A stretch of 64,000 nt of DNA from CAYNFR01 sp964616755 (GCA_964616755.1 CAZTSI010000010.1:22363-86362); one strand, 5' to 3'; numbered from the stretch's first letter, positions 1 to 8,957 are shown. Notes: generated from the letters alone by a model not told the origin. Translations and numbers: made by a program.

Positions 1-152
1 TTAATGCGGTTATCTTCTTTAACAGCCACTTCCGTTTTTTCTGTTCCAGGTTTGAGAATCTTAGGATTTGAGGGATTCAACGTCTTACTCGTAGCACATG
101 ACATGAAACATAGCATTGAGAACGCAACGACCCAAAGTTTATTCCCACTCAA
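1..152 (-). CDS. Putative lipoprotein, 3' end beyond the window
   Basis: Reading leftwards from a TTG at 152-150, the frame stays open to the window edge (50 codons). The predicted N-terminus starts MSGNKLWVVAFSMLCFMSC, a hydrophobic segment ending in a lipobox-like FMSC, followed by a polar Lys/Pro/Asn-rich stretch. This fits a Bacteroidota outer-membrane lipoprotein. The start overlaps the last 14 bases of guaA, so it would be the last visible gene of the nusB-guaA operon and translationally coupled to it. An internal ATG would leave almost no signal peptide, so TTG is preferred. No family can be named from 50 residues. The signal peptide is seen; the function is unknown. Confidence 0.5.
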   Translation of the reverse strand, partial: MSGNKLWVVAFSMLCFMSCATSKTLNPSNPKILKPGTEKTEVAVKEDNRI

Positions 153-1686
153 TGGTAGCCGGTGGTTTTGTGCTAATATCATAGACGACTCTATTTATAC
201 CTTTAACGCTATTAATTATCTCATTTGATATTTCAGCTAACAATTCATATGGTAACGGACTCCATTCCGCTGTCATTCCATCTGTGCTGTTAACCGCTCT
301 GAGGGCGCATGTATATTCATACGTGCGCTCGTCACCCATTACACCAACGGATTTTATGGGCAATAGTATTGCACCTGCTTGCCATACTTTGTCATACCAT
401 CCTCTCTTTCGCAATAAATGTATGTAAATCGCATCAGCCTCTTGGCATAAACGAATTTTTTCTTCAGACAATTCTCCAAGCACGCGTATAGCGAGACCTG
501 GGCCAGGAAATGGATGACGTTGAACGAACGAACTTGGCAACCCTAGGGCATTCCCTACACGTCTTACCTCATCTTTAAACAACATTCTTAAAGGCTCTAA
601 CAAATGTAGATTGAGATAATCTGGCAATCCACCCACATTATGATGCGACTTAATCGTTGCAGATGGTCCATTCACACTTACCGATTCAATGACATCTGGA
701 TAAATGGTTCCTTGTGCAAACCATGTGATATCTTGCAGTTTACTGGCTTCTTCTAGGAATACATCGATGAATACGCGCCCGATGACCTTTCGCTTCTCTT
801 CTGGATCAGACACTCCTGATAGCTGCGATAAAAACAAATTGGAAGCATCTATGCCCCGCACATTCAATCCTAAGGTTTGATAGGCTTCCATAACTTCTTC
901 GAATTCACCTTTTCGAAGTAATCCATTGTTAATAAAAAAAGAAGTCAGTTGATCGCCAATCGCCTTATGTATTAAAAGAGCTGCGACAGTAGAATCTACC
1001 CCACCTGATATCGCCAATAATACCTTTTGGTCACCAACTTGTTCTTTGATTTCATTTACTTTATGTTCAATAAAAGACGTTGGCGTCCAATCTGGCTGGC
1101 AGCCAGCAATGTCATATATAAAATTAGCCATTAGCTTTAACCCATCAACAGAATGTGTAACTTCTGGGTGAAATTGAATGCCGTACATAGGAAAATCACC
1201 TATTTGAGCACGATAAGCAGCGATAGGAATAGAATTTGTTTTGGCTATAATCTCGCAATGTTCTCCTAAATTTAAAATGGTATCTGCATGAGACATCCAT
1301 ACTTGGCTGTCGTTGGCAATATCACGAAATAATGGATCAACTTCATCACCTCTAATAAGTGCCGCACGGCCATACTCTCGTTTTTCTGATCGCGCAACTT
1401 TACCTCCACATTGGTCAGCGATATACTGAGCCCCATAACAAATGCCCAATATCGGAGCCATTGTCATTAAGGTTTGGATATCAATATCTATGCGGGATTC
1501 ATCATTTACAGAACAAGGGCTGCCCGAAAGAATTATGGCTCGCGCATCTTCAGCAATGTCAAGTGAGTGATTGAAAGGCACAATTTCGCAATAGACTTGA
1601 AGCTCTCGGACTCTACGTGCAATCAACTGAGTGTATTGAGAGCCAAAATCAAAAATTACAACCTTATTTTGTTTTGTAGTAGCCAT
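139..1686 (-). CDS. guaA: GMP synthase (glutamine-hydrolysing)
   Basis: Converts XMP, ATP and glutamine to GMP, the last step of GMP synthesis in the cytosol. The 515-residue length is typical. The N-terminal class I glutamine amidotransferase domain shows the catalytic Cys83 in GICYGAQ, and His173 and Glu175 in QFHPEV. The ATP-pyrophosphatase domain begins near residue 205 with the PP-loop SGGVDS at 227-232. The C-terminal dimerisation domain includes HPFPGPGLAIR and ends with the family-typical PPATIEWE. The ATG start lies 2 bases after the nusB stop, so the two genes are cotranscribed. All expected motifs are present and nothing is degenerate. Confidence 0.98.
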   Translation of the reverse strand: MATTKQNKVVIFDFGSQYTQLIARRVRELQVYCEIVPFNHSLDIAEDARAIILSGSPCSVNDESRIDIDIQTLMTMAPILGICYGAQYIADQCGGKVARSEKREYGRAALIRGDEVDPLFRDIANDSQVWMSHADTILNLGEHCEIIAKTNSIPIAAYRAQIGDFPMYGIQFHPEVTHSVDGLKLMANFIYDIAGCQPDWTPTSFIEHKVNEIKEQVGDQKVLLAISGGVDSTVAALLIHKAIGDQLTSFFINNGLLRKGEFEEVMEAYQTLGLNVRGIDASNLFLSQLSGVSDPEEKRKVIGRVFIDVFLEEASKLQDITWFAQGTIYPDVIESVSVNGPSATIKSHHNVGGLPDYLNLHLLEPLRMLFKDEVRRVGNALGLPSSFVQRHPFPGPGLAIRVLGELSEEKIRLCQEADAIYIHLLRKRGWYDKVWQAGAILLPIKSVGVMGDERTYEYTCALRAVNSTDGMTAEWSPLPYELLAEISNEIINSVKGINRVVYDISTKPPATIEWE

Positions 1687-1688
1687 TA

Positions 1689-2615
1689 CTAGTCTTCCAT
1701 AACTTTTTTAATGAGGTTGTTGGCGATTAGATCATTGGTTATTTTATCGAGTACACCATTAATAAACTCCTTGCTTTTAGAGGTGCTATAGTTTTTTGCT
1801 ATATCGATATATTCATTGAGCGTAACCTTTGCAGGAATAGATTCGAAGTTCATTAACTCGCAAGTAGCCATTTTGAGCAGAATCATATCGATAATGGCTA
1901 ACCTCTCGCTATCCCAATTTTTAAGGGTTGGTTCGATCTGAGCGAGTAGGTTGGCGTCATTTTTAAGCGTCTGCTTAAAAAGTTCATAACCAAATTGTTT
2001 TACTGTTTCATCGCTCGGATAGTACTCCATGTAAAACTCATTGTCGATTTCTGGAAGCCGCTTGATTGTTTTTTTTACAGCACCAATAACGACACTCTTG
2101 TCATCTTCCCAAATACCATAATGGTCTTCCATTGTTTCATCAAACAACGTATGTTGTCGCAACGCGCGGTATAATTCTAATAATATATTGAGATGATCTT
2201 CGTTCGTTTGCGCTGTACGCACATAGTCTTTATATTCAGCTGTTTTGGCGAAATCAGCATACATCGTCTCAATATAATCATTGCTTACACTGCTCTGAAA
2301 ACCTATTTTGACAATCCTACTCTGAATCGATTTGTTTAATTCCAAATTTTTGATTAGAGAGTTATTGTAGAGATGATCCTTAAAGGTGCGGTCATCCGCA
2401 CTGGGCAGATGCTTATGCTTTCGCTTATCCATATCGACCTTGGCTTTTTTTGCTACTTCCAATAAAACATGAAGATTGAGCAAATAAAGACTGAAGGTAT
2501 CTTCTATCGACGTCCAAAATCGCGCCTCTGCATCTTTTGCATTTAATTCAATATCTCTATTCGCAGCAAACAATAACTGCATCGCCTTCACTCTAACACT
2601 TCTTCTACTTAGCAT
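1689..2615 (-). CDS. nusB: Transcription antitermination factor NusB, long Bacteroidota form
   Basis: NusB binds boxA RNA with NusE (S10) in transcription antitermination of rRNA operons. The protein has 308 residues, about twice the E. coli length. The canonical all-helical NusB domain occupies roughly residues 195-300. It includes a stretch (DSERLAIIDMILLKMATCEL) and a motif (VTLNEYIDIAKNYS) followed by EFINGVLDKI, all hallmarks of NusB. The N-terminus (MLSRRSVRVKAMQLLFA) also looks like a NusB start, followed by a long insertion. This layout is normal for Bacteroidota. It sits between the DoxX-like gene (25 bases upstream) and guaA (2 bases downstream) in one minus-strand operon. Confidence 0.93.
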   Translation of the reverse strand: MLSRRSVRVKAMQLLFAANRDIELNAKDAEARFWTSIEDTFSLYLLNLHVLLEVAKKAKVDMDKRKHKHLPSADDRTFKDHLYNNSLIKNLELNKSIQSRIVKIGFQSSVSNDYIETMYADFAKTAEYKDYVRTAQTNEDHLNILLELYRALRQHTLFDETMEDHYGIWEDDKSVVIGAVKKTIKRLPEIDNEFYMEYYPSDETVKQFGYELFKQTLKNDANLLAQIEPTLKNWDSERLAIIDMILLKMATCELMNFESIPAKVTLNEYIDIAKNYSTSKSKEFINGVLDKITNDLIANNLIKKVMED

Positions 2616-2640
2616 GAGCTTTAATACTTAAAATTTGACT

Positions 2641-4122
2641 TCAATTAAGGTAAATTTTCTTGACATCCTCATAAGACGGGAGTTTCTTAAAATGCCACTT
2701 GTCCATGAGCACACCATTTTTAAAGAGTACTATGCCCGGATTAGAGCGCACAATAGTCTTTAGCAATATATCATCTGCGGTAGCATAGCGCACACCGAGC
2801 TGTAAATCTTCTTCGAAGTCTAATATTTGATCATTGCTAGCTCCGCCAACAATCATTATCACTGGATACCCACTATTCAGAGCCTCTTTAACAAAGGGTC
2901 TGACAACCTTAGAATACCTTTCTTCATAATACCCCTTCCAGATGTAATTGATCTTGGTTTCTGTCCGTTCGTCAATGCGTTGTATATTAGGAATTACTTG
3001 AAGCACTCCATTGGCACTGATAACAGTGTCCATTTGATATATCGTATCTTTCAAAACTATATTTTCTGTAATTCCGTCAGCATAGGTCCTATGGGCTATA
3101 ATTAAGAACAGGGGTTGCTCCGAATTCAATATCTCTTCATTTAGTTCATTGCCGTCAAGGTCAAAAACGTTAAAGGCACTTATCTTAGACTCAGCCACCT
3201 CAGGTTCAGAATAGATTTGCTCCAAATTCCATTCTTCAGACGGATATTCCTTATAAGTTTTTAGATATTGGTCATATGGAATCCTTTTACTCTCCTTGGA
3301 GGCTTTATTCGTAACATCATAAAACAATATCTTGGTATTGGCGCGAGATTGATCTTCTAGCGCTTTTTGTGCTCTGATATCCCTATCCTTTCTAAAGGGT
3401 CTAAAGTCGACATGCGGAAGATCCCAATAAAAATTGCTCAAGCAATAAACAAATAGCCCAATTGTCAAGACGCTCAAGCTTATATTGCGCACACCTCTAC
3501 TAAACAAGGAGTGCATAGTCGAACTCTTGAACAGGAAATATAGTGCTGGGAGAAGCAAGAATACATCTTTAAAAAATGAGACTTTGGGCTCTAATTTGAT
3601 AAAATCGCCAAAGCATCCGCAGTCCGTTACCTTCATATTGGTTTTGGCGTAGTCTGACCAAGACGAGAAATCAAAGAAATTGACATCACTGGGCACATAT
3701 CCTGTTAGGTAAGTGAAGCCCGTCAAGGCCGTAAAAAATCCGACGAGCAACAAAAATGACCAAGCGGTCAGCCTTGGTTTATGTCCTATGATAAGCATTA
3801 CACCTAATATGATTTCAAAAATGATCATGACAACCGAAAATCCGATACTGTAACTACTCAACAATGGGAAAAGAGGACTTATAAAATTCATCCAAGTTCC
3901 CTGAAAAACTGTTTCGAACTGATCAAAGTACTGTTCCATCTTATAGGCTGTACCTAAAGGATCCACCGCTTTGACCCATCCAGAAAAGATAAAGAGAGCC
4001 CCACAAAAATTTTGGATAAAAGTCATGGGCCAGCTAGTTACCTTCTTAAACAAGAAATGAACCGTGGCAGTTAAACCTAAAGCTGCAATGGCGACATACA
4101 AGAGAAGTGTAGTTAGAGTCAT
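2641..4122 (-). CDS. DoxX-like membrane protein, BT_3928 family
   Basis: A 493-residue membrane protein with an N-terminal four-helix DoxX/MauE-like region (about residues 1-215). It contains the motif CGCFGD (Cys168, Cys170), seen in MauE-like redox membrane proteins, and the family marker SGWVKAVDPLGTAYK near residues 47-61. The C-terminal 250 residues are soluble and likely extracytoplasmic. They end in a thioredoxin-like segment without an obvious CxxC. Bacteroidota carry this gene next to a DUF1599 gene, as here, where the ATGA overlap implies translational coupling. The biochemical role of the family is not established. A part in disulfide or respiratory redox chemistry is inference from the CxCFGD motif. 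Confidence 0.85.
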   Translation of the reverse strand: MTLTTLLLYVAIAALGLTATVHFLFKKVTSWPMTFIQNFCGALFIFSGWVKAVDPLGTAYKMEQYFDQFETVFQGTWMNFISPLFPLLSSYSIGFSVVMIIFEIILGVMLIIGHKPRLTAWSFLLLVGFFTALTGFTYLTGYVPSDVNFFDFSSWSDYAKTNMKVTDCGCFGDFIKLEPKVSFFKDVFLLLPALYFLFKSSTMHSLFSRGVRNISLSVLTIGLFVYCLSNFYWDLPHVDFRPFRKDRDIRAQKALEDQSRANTKILFYDVTNKASKESKRIPYDQYLKTYKEYPSEEWNLEQIYSEPEVAESKISAFNVFDLDGNELNEEILNSEQPLFLIIAHRTYADGITENIVLKDTIYQMDTVISANGVLQVIPNIQRIDERTETKINYIWKGYYEERYSKVVRPFVKEALNSGYPVIMIVGGASNDQILDFEEDLQLGVRYATADDILLKTIVRSNPGIVLFKNGVLMDKWHFKKLPSYEDVKKIYLN

Positions 4123-4661
4123 AATGTTAAATCTTCTAATTTAATGAGCGCAAATATGCTATAGTTTATCATATCTTGGTAATTGGCTGTGACACCTTCT
4201 GAAATGAGTGTATTGCCAGCATTTTGTTCAATGCTTTTTGTGCGATAGACCTTCATTAAAATAATGTCTATTATGCTCGACAATCGCATCATTCGCCAAG
4301 CCTCGGCATAGTCATAATTTTTGTTTTCCATCAAGGCTTTTACTTCCGCTATTTGCTGCAGATAAAGCTGTTCAAGACGTTCTACCGACTCACTCTCTTC
4401 AGATGACCACGCTACATTAATCTGGATAAGTGCCATAATGGCATAGTTAATTATTCCTATGAACTCATCTTCCATAGGGTCTTCTACTTTTTGAAATTGC
4501 TTTTCGCTAATAGAGCGTAAGCGACTAATTTTTATTAAAATTTGGTCAGTAAGGGAGGCTGGGCGCATGACGCGCCAAGAAACACCGTAATCTGTATTTT
4601 TTTTGAGAAAAATATCCAGACATCGGCTAATAATTATGTCAAACTGCTCAATGGTGCTCAT
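4119..4661 (-). CDS. DUF1599 domain protein (two tandem repeats)
   Basis: A 180-residue cytosolic protein made of two copies of one module. Each carries a DYG/DYA-x2-WR-x-MR signature (DYGVSWRVMRPASLTDQIL and DYAEAWRMMRLSSIIDIIL), a following basic K-x2-R segment, and a closing INYxIxALI helix. This is the DUF1599 architecture. I do not know a confirmed reaction for the family, although the gene often neighbours folate and BT_3928 genes in Bacteroidota. A TTG nine bases upstream is also in frame, but the ATG at 4661 is preferred because it lies about 30 bases from a promoter-like -7 element. The stop overlaps the ATG of the DoxX-like gene by four bases. Confidence 0.85.
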   Translation of the reverse strand: MSTIEQFDIIISRCLDIFLKKNTDYGVSWRVMRPASLTDQILIKISRLRSISEKQFQKVEDPMEDEFIGIINYAIMALIQINVAWSSEESESVERLEQLYLQQIAEVKALMENKNYDYAEAWRMMRLSSIIDIILMKVYRTKSIEQNAGNTLISEGVTANYQDMINYSIFALIKLEDLTL

Positions 4662-4692
4662 TCGTCCCAATCAATCGGCTTAATTCAAGATG

Positions 4693-4700
4693 CAAATATA
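4693..4700 (-). promoter_or_regulatory. Bacteroidota-type -7 promoter element
   Basis: On the minus strand the sequence reads TATATTTG, a full match to the Bacteroidota -7 consensus TAnnTTTG. It lies about 30 bases upstream of the DUF1599 ATG, so it could drive the DUF1599-DoxX-nusB-guaA operon. No well-spaced TTG -33 element is visible, which lowers confidence. Confidence 0.4.
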
Positions 4701-4756
4701 GACAACTTATGCATGAATGAGTAAAAACAATAATATATTGATGAACAAAGGTCTAA

Positions 4757-5416
4757 ATGAGTATTCCAGACAACTATCAATCCATAGACAGCCCTTCTAA
4801 AGGTGAATTTCGCGACAAAGGGTCAAAGTTTATTGGGTATGCCTACCCTATCGGTTCTATTGATGAAGTTCAGATAGAAATATCGGAACTGCGACGTATT
4901 CATCCTAAAGCACGGCATTTTTGCTACGCCTATCGGCTGGGAGTTCGTGGGGAACTATTTCGCATCAACGATGATGGAGAGCCGTCTGGATCCGCAGGAT
5001 TACCTATTTACCATGAAATATTGAGGCACGGCTTTTCTGGCGTACTAGTGGTAGTGGTTAGATATTTTGGAGGAACCAAATTGGGAATCCCAGGATTGAT
5101 ACAGGCCTATAGAGCTGCTGCCCATGAGGCTCTTAGCACAGCAGAGCCTAGCGATGTTATATTGTATCGTTACGCAAATGTCAAATGTCCTATTGGCGAT
5201 ATGGGCTCATTCTATCAAAGTAGTAAGTTGGCGGATCTCGAAATAATCGGAACAGAATATGATTCGACCGAGGTTACAATCCATATCCGACAAAGGATAT
5301 CTACCTTTGACGCGTCTATTATAAAATTAGTAGCCCATTTTGAGCAGATTGATGAAAGTACTGTTCTTCAAAACTTTAAGAATAGCCGCCTTCAGATTTC
5401 CATTATAGCCACATGA
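4757..5416 (+). CDS. yigZ: YigZ/IMPACT family protein
   Basis: A 219-residue cytosolic protein of the UPF0029/IMPACT family. The N-terminal domain carries the conserved string DKGSKFIGYAYPI, then HFCYAYRLG, then INDDGEPSGSAGLPI. It closes with YFGGTKLGIPGLIQAYR, the family signature. The C-terminal half is the DUF1949-type domain. In eukaryotes IMPACT modulates the GCN2 stress response. In bacteria the role is unclear but linked to ribosome or tRNA-related regulation. It opens a tightly packed operon: its TGA overlaps the ATG of the MATE gene by four bases. Confidence 0.93.
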   Translation: MSIPDNYQSIDSPSKGEFRDKGSKFIGYAYPIGSIDEVQIEISELRRIHPKARHFCYAYRLGVRGELFRINDDGEPSGSAGLPIYHEILRHGFSGVLVVVVRYFGGTKLGIPGLIQAYRAAAHEALSTAEPSDVILYRYANVKCPIGDMGSFYQSSKLADLEIIGTEYDSTEVTIHIRQRISTFDASIIKLVAHFEQIDESTVLQNFKNSRLQISIIAT

Positions 5417-6765
5417 ATACATCCGAAAAGAGAGCAAGTTACAAGCTAGAATTTAAGCTAAACATTCGCCTAGCTTATCCGATCATGATTGGTCAGATGG
5501 GTCAAATTTTGGTAAGCTTGGCTGATAATATTATGGTGGGAAGGTTGGGCTCTACTGAATTAGCGGCTGTTTCATTGGCCAATGCTGTATTTATTCCGTT
5601 GACAGTAGTAGGTATGGGTATATCCTTTGCCCTACCGCCTTTGGTGGCAGAAGCCTCAGGTCGGCAAAATGAACGTAGGGTTTCTAGGTATTTTAAACAT
5701 AGCTTAGTCATAAATTTAGTATATGCGCTTTTAGCGATGGCCGTTATTGAAGGAGTTATTTATACAGCTTACGAGCTAAGGCAAGTACCTGCCGTCGTCG
5801 ATTTGGCTATACCCTATTTGCGTATTTCCTCTATAGGGATAATACCGTTTATGATCTTTCAAACCTTGCGCTGCTATGCCGATGGATTGGGACAAACGCA
5901 CCCTGCTATGTACGCCCTTGTTATTGGCAATATTATCAATGTTATTGCAAATTATATGTTCATTTATGGGCATTGGGGCGCACCTGCGCTTGAAGTTACA
6001 GGAGCCGCTATTGGTACATTAATTTCTCGAATAGTGATGCTGGGCATCGTGTTAGCTATCATATTAAAAAGAAAATCACTTGCGCAACATGTACTTAATG
6101 CTGATTATCTCGAATATCATAGTCTTATTTTTAAACGGATATTGCGCCTAGGTATACCAAGTTCATTGCAAATGTTTTTTGAAGTGAGTGCGTTTGGAGG
6201 GGCCGCATTTATAATGGGAACTCTAGGGGCTGCAGCGCTCGCAGCACATCAGATAGCCCTGAATCTTGCCTCTATGACTTTTTTAATCTGCACAGGATTA
6301 GGTATGGCGGCTACCATCAGAGTTGGCAATGCTATGGGGCGAAAGGATCGTTTGGCCATGCACAGAGCTGGGATTTCGGCCATACTTCAAGTCATCCTAT
6401 TTATGTTCATTAGTGCCGTTGCCTTTGTAATATTTAGAAACTATTTTCCTCGCATTTATATCAATGATAATGAAGTGTTATCTATAGCTTCGATTCTTTT
6501 AATAATGGCAGCTATTTTTCAAATACCCGATGGTGTACAGGTAACTGCTTTGGGAGCTTTGCGGGGTATTCAGGATGTCATTATGCCCTCTTGGATCACG
6601 TTTGGTGCTTATTGGTTGATCGGTTTACCGTTTAGTTATATGGCAGCCACGTATTGGGATATGGGGCCAGTTGGTGTATGGCTTGGCTTAGTTTTGGGCT
6701 TGACAAGTTCGGCAATTTTGTTGTTTTGGCGATTTTATTCTAAAACAAAACCGAGCAAAGTATGA
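5413..6765 (+). CDS. MATE family multidrug efflux transporter (NorM-like)
   Basis: A 450-residue inner-membrane protein with about 12 hydrophobic helices arranged as two homologous halves. The first half has AYPIMIGQMGQILVSLADNI and GSTELAAVSLANA. The second half has IPSSLQMFFEVSAFGGAAFI and LGAAALAAHQIALNLASM. These are NorM-type MATE signatures. The family exports cationic drugs in exchange for Na+ or H+. Length and topology are complete. It overlaps yigZ upstream and coaE downstream by ATGA junctions, so the three are one transcript. The substrate cannot be inferred from sequence. Confidence 0.93.
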   Translation: MNTSEKRASYKLEFKLNIRLAYPIMIGQMGQILVSLADNIMVGRLGSTELAAVSLANAVFIPLTVVGMGISFALPPLVAEASGRQNERRVSRYFKHSLVINLVYALLAMAVIEGVIYTAYELRQVPAVVDLAIPYLRISSIGIIPFMIFQTLRCYADGLGQTHPAMYALVIGNIINVIANYMFIYGHWGAPALEVTGAAIGTLISRIVMLGIVLAIILKRKSLAQHVLNADYLEYHSLIFKRILRLGIPSSLQMFFEVSAFGGAAFIMGTLGAAALAAHQIALNLASMTFLICTGLGMAATIRVGNAMGRKDRLAMHRAGISAILQVILFMFISAVAFVIFRNYFPRIYINDNEVLSIASILLIMAAIFQIPDGVQVTALGALRGIQDVIMPSWITFGAYWLIGLPFSYMAATYWDMGPVGVWLGLVLGLTSSAILLFWRFYSKTKPSKV

Positions 6766-7382
6766 GAACGATTTTAGTTGGTTTAACTGGCGGCATTGGT
6801 TCAGGTAAGACGATTTGTGCGGACATTTTTCGTCAACTCGGAGTAGAAATTTACAATACGGATGAATCCGCAAAGAGGCTAATGATCGAAAAGGATCATA
6901 TTATCGATCAAATCAAAGAAATTTTTGGTGAAGAAGCCTATAATGACAATGGTGCATTAAACCGCGCATTCCTTGCCTCTAAGATTTTTAATGATAAGGT
7001 ACTATTGACGACAATGAATCAGATTGTTCACCCAGCGGTTAGAGATGATTTCGGCTTATGGGTCCTGTCTAAAAATGATGCGGCTTATCTTATTCAAGAA
7101 AGTGCCTTACTCTTTGAGACCCAATCGTATCGCTTATTTGATAAGTCTATTATAGTATCAGCTCCTCTTGAGCTTCGAATTGCACGTACGGTTAATCGTG
7201 ATAATGTCACCCCCGATCAAGTGAAGCAACGAATGGCTAACCAATGGGATGAGGAGCGTAAATTGCCTTTGGCCGATTATGTCATTTTTAATGATGCTCA
7301 AGGAGGTCTTATCCGCCAAATACTTGATATCCATCTAGATCTCTTGTCGCTATCTAAAAAATGGAATGAATTGAATCACTAG
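6762..7382 (+). CDS. coaE: Dephospho-CoA kinase
   Basis: Catalyses the last step of coenzyme A synthesis, ATP-dependent phosphorylation of the ribose 3' hydroxyl of dephospho-CoA. The 206-residue protein starts with GLTGGIGSGKT (P-loop residues 10-17). It continues with NTDESAKRLM, where family members usually have a DAD-type motif, then HPAVR, LLFE and the lid segment VNRDNVTPDQVKQRMANQ. These are the diagnostic CoaE elements. The ATG overlaps the MATE stop by four bases. It ends 8 bases before the converging cobalamin adenosyltransferase gene, leaving no room for separate terminators. Confidence 0.95.
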   Translation: MRTILVGLTGGIGSGKTICADIFRQLGVEIYNTDESAKRLMIEKDHIIDQIKEIFGEEAYNDNGALNRAFLASKIFNDKVLLTTMNQIVHPAVRDDFGLWVLSKNDAAYLIQESALLFETQSYRLFDKSIIVSAPLELRIARTVNRDNVTPDQVKQRMANQWDEERKLPLADYVIFNDAQGGLIRQILDIHLDLLSLSKKWNELNH

Positions 7383-7390
7383 AGGTGCTA

Positions 7391-7922
7391 CTATTTTTGC
7401 CAAATGATTTCCTCATCACCGTAAAAAAGGCTAAGCGATCTGGCCAATACGAAAAAATAATCAGAAAGTCGATTTAAAAAATGTACAATTCTCGTCATTT
7501 CGTCTGTATCGATTTCTAAAGCAACTACACGACGTTCAGCCCGTCTACAAATTGTCCGGCAAACATGCGCTTTAGAAACGACAGGGTGACTGGAAGGAAG
7601 AATGAAGTTCGTGAGCGCAGGTAAATCTCTTTCGATCTTGTCGATAGCAGACTCCAAAAAAAATACGTCTTCTTCCTTGATCTCGGGATAGTTTGGGTAT
7701 TGTGCATCTCCAAGGGCAAGGATCGNNNNNNNNNNGCTGTATGAATGCCAAGGTGATATCTATATTTTGTTCGTCCGAATCAGAACGCAACCAGCCAACA
7801 AAGCTATTTAACTCGTCAATGGTGCCATATGCTTCTAGTCGAAGATCAAATTTTGGTACTCTTTCCCCACTTACTAAGGAGCTAGTGCCATCATCACCGG
7901 TCTTCGTATAAATTTTTGCCAC
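7391..7922 (-). CDS. Cob(I)alamin adenosyltransferase (PduO type), interrupted by an assembly gap
   Basis: Makes adenosylcobalamin from cob(I)alamin and ATP. The N-terminus has the PduO-type nucleotide loop (YTKTGDDGTSSL) followed by AYGTIDELNSFVGWLR. The C-terminal part has CRTICRRAERRV and LNRLSDYFFVLAR, the cobalamin-site signatures. Ten N at 7726-7735 split it into two frames. The coding sense resumes after the gap with ILALGDAQYPNYPEI, so this is probably an intact gene of about 175 residues, not a pseudogene. The start is GTG, sharing one base with the TAG stop of the upstream ABC gene (TAGTG). It is the last gene of a gatC-ABC-ATR operon. Confidence 0.85.
7726..7735. other. Assembly gap (10 N) inside the adenosyltransferase gene
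   Basis: A run of exactly ten N. As written it shifts the reading frame. In PduO-type enzymes the motif here is IQ-x2-[LI]-x2-[LV]-G. The flanks (ITLAFIQ then ILALGD) need two residues between Q and I, which corresponds to a true gap of 3 bases. Confidence 0.9.
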
Positions 7923-8653
7923 TACTTTAAATTGTATTTGTGCGTAGGATCTGCAGCTTTGATTATTTTTTCATTAAGTTCATCGGTTTCGATTAATCCA
8001 TCACGTAAGCGAATAATCCGGTGAGCGTGATCCGCGATATCGGGTTCATGTGTTACGACGATGATCGTGTTACCCATATTGTGGATATTCTCAAAAATAG
8101 ACATAATCTCAATAGAGGTCTTCGTATCTAAGTTTCCTGTTGGTTCGTCAGCGAGAATAATAGCTGGATTATTCACCAGTGCACGGGCTATGGCGACTCT
8201 TTGGCGTTGACCACCTGAAAGCTCGTTAGGTTTGTGCTCCATACGATCTTCAAGATTTACTTTCGCCAGTGCATCTTCGGCCATTTGATCTCTTTTGGAC
8301 TTTGAGATTCCCGCATAAATCAATGGCAAGGCTACGTTCTCCAATGCTGATAGCCTAGGTAATAGGTTAAAGGTTTGAAAAACAAATCCAATTTCTTTAT
8401 TTCTGATTTCAGCTAATTCATCATCATCCATCATACTTACATCTTCGCCATTCAAGATATATTTTCCAGTTGTAGGACTATCTAAACAGCCTAACAGATT
8501 CATCAATGTAGATTTACCCGAACCCGAAGGCCCCATCAAAGCGACATACTCATTACGGTTGATATTCATCGTAATGGATTTAAGGGCATGTACTTCCATG
8601 GCGCCCATGATATACATTTTTGAAAGGTTTTCGATATTAATGACAGATGACAT
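7922..8653 (-). CDS. ABC transporter ATP-binding protein, MacB/LolD-like
   Basis: A 243-residue ATPase subunit. Walker A is GPSGSGKST at 41-49, the Q-loop is Gln93, the ABC signature LSGGQ is at 145-149, Walker B is ILADE at 166-170, and the switch histidine is His202. The segments MGPSGSGKSTLMNLLGCLD and ADEPTGNLD place it in the MacB/LolD/FtsE branch, which works with FtsX-like permeases on lipoproteins, peptides or macrolides. No permease lies nearby, so the partner is encoded elsewhere. It starts four bases after gatC and shares one base with the adenosyltransferase start. This mixed operon gives no clue to the substrate. Confidence 0.93.
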   Translation of the reverse strand: MSSVINIENLSKMYIMGAMEVHALKSITMNINRNEYVALMGPSGSGKSTLMNLLGCLDSPTTGKYILNGEDVSMMDDDELAEIRNKEIGFVFQTFNLLPRLSALENVALPLIYAGISKSKRDQMAEDALAKVNLEDRMEHKPNELSGGQRQRVAIARALVNNPAIILADEPTGNLDTKTSIEIMSIFENIHNMGNTIIVVTHEPDIADHAHRIIRLRDGLIETDELNEKIIKAADPTHKYNLK

Positions 8654-8657
8654 AACG

Positions 8658-8957
8658 TTATTTTTTAGTCTTTAAAAATTTAGGTACGGCAATAAAGCCG
8701 TTCTCAGCTAATGGGGCATTCCTTAATGCTTGCTCATTGGTCAATTGACCTTGAATCTCATCATCACGTCGAACATTTAAAGCCGTACTAATATGCCGAA
8801 GAGGTGTAACATCCGAGGTATCAAGTTCGGCTAATTTGTCAAACATTGTAACGATTTTATTCAAATCTTGCTCTATTTTACGTCGGGAGGATTCATCTAT
8901 TTTTATTCTCCCGAGCATTTCAAGCCTTGAAATTAAAGATTCATCTATTTTCGCCAT
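8658..8957 (-). CDS. gatC: Asp-tRNA(Asn)/Glu-tRNA(Gln) amidotransferase subunit C
   Basis: A 99-residue small subunit that wraps around GatA and stabilises the GatCAB complex. The complex amidates mischarged Glu-tRNA(Gln) and Asp-tRNA(Asn). The sequence matches the family throughout: an N-terminal helix, a LNKIVTMFDKLAELDTSDV segment, TPLRHISTALNVRRDD, and a C-terminal ENGFIAVPKFLK. Length is typical. gatA and gatB are not adjacent, which is common in Bacteroidota. It heads a minus-strand operon with the ABC ATPase and adenosyltransferase genes. A 77-base divergent gap separates it from the deoxynucleoside kinase gene. No clear promoter is visible there. Confidence 0.92.
   Translation of the reverse strand: MAKIDESLISRLEMLGRIKIDESSRRKIEQDLNKIVTMFDKLAELDTSDVTPLRHISTALNVRRDDEIQGQLTNEQALRNAPLAENGFIAVPKFLKTKK

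Noticed and set aside
7391..7922. Cobalamin adenosyltransferase as a frameshifted pseudogene
   Set aside because: The frame change coincides exactly with a 10-N assembly gap, and both halves keep all family motifs.
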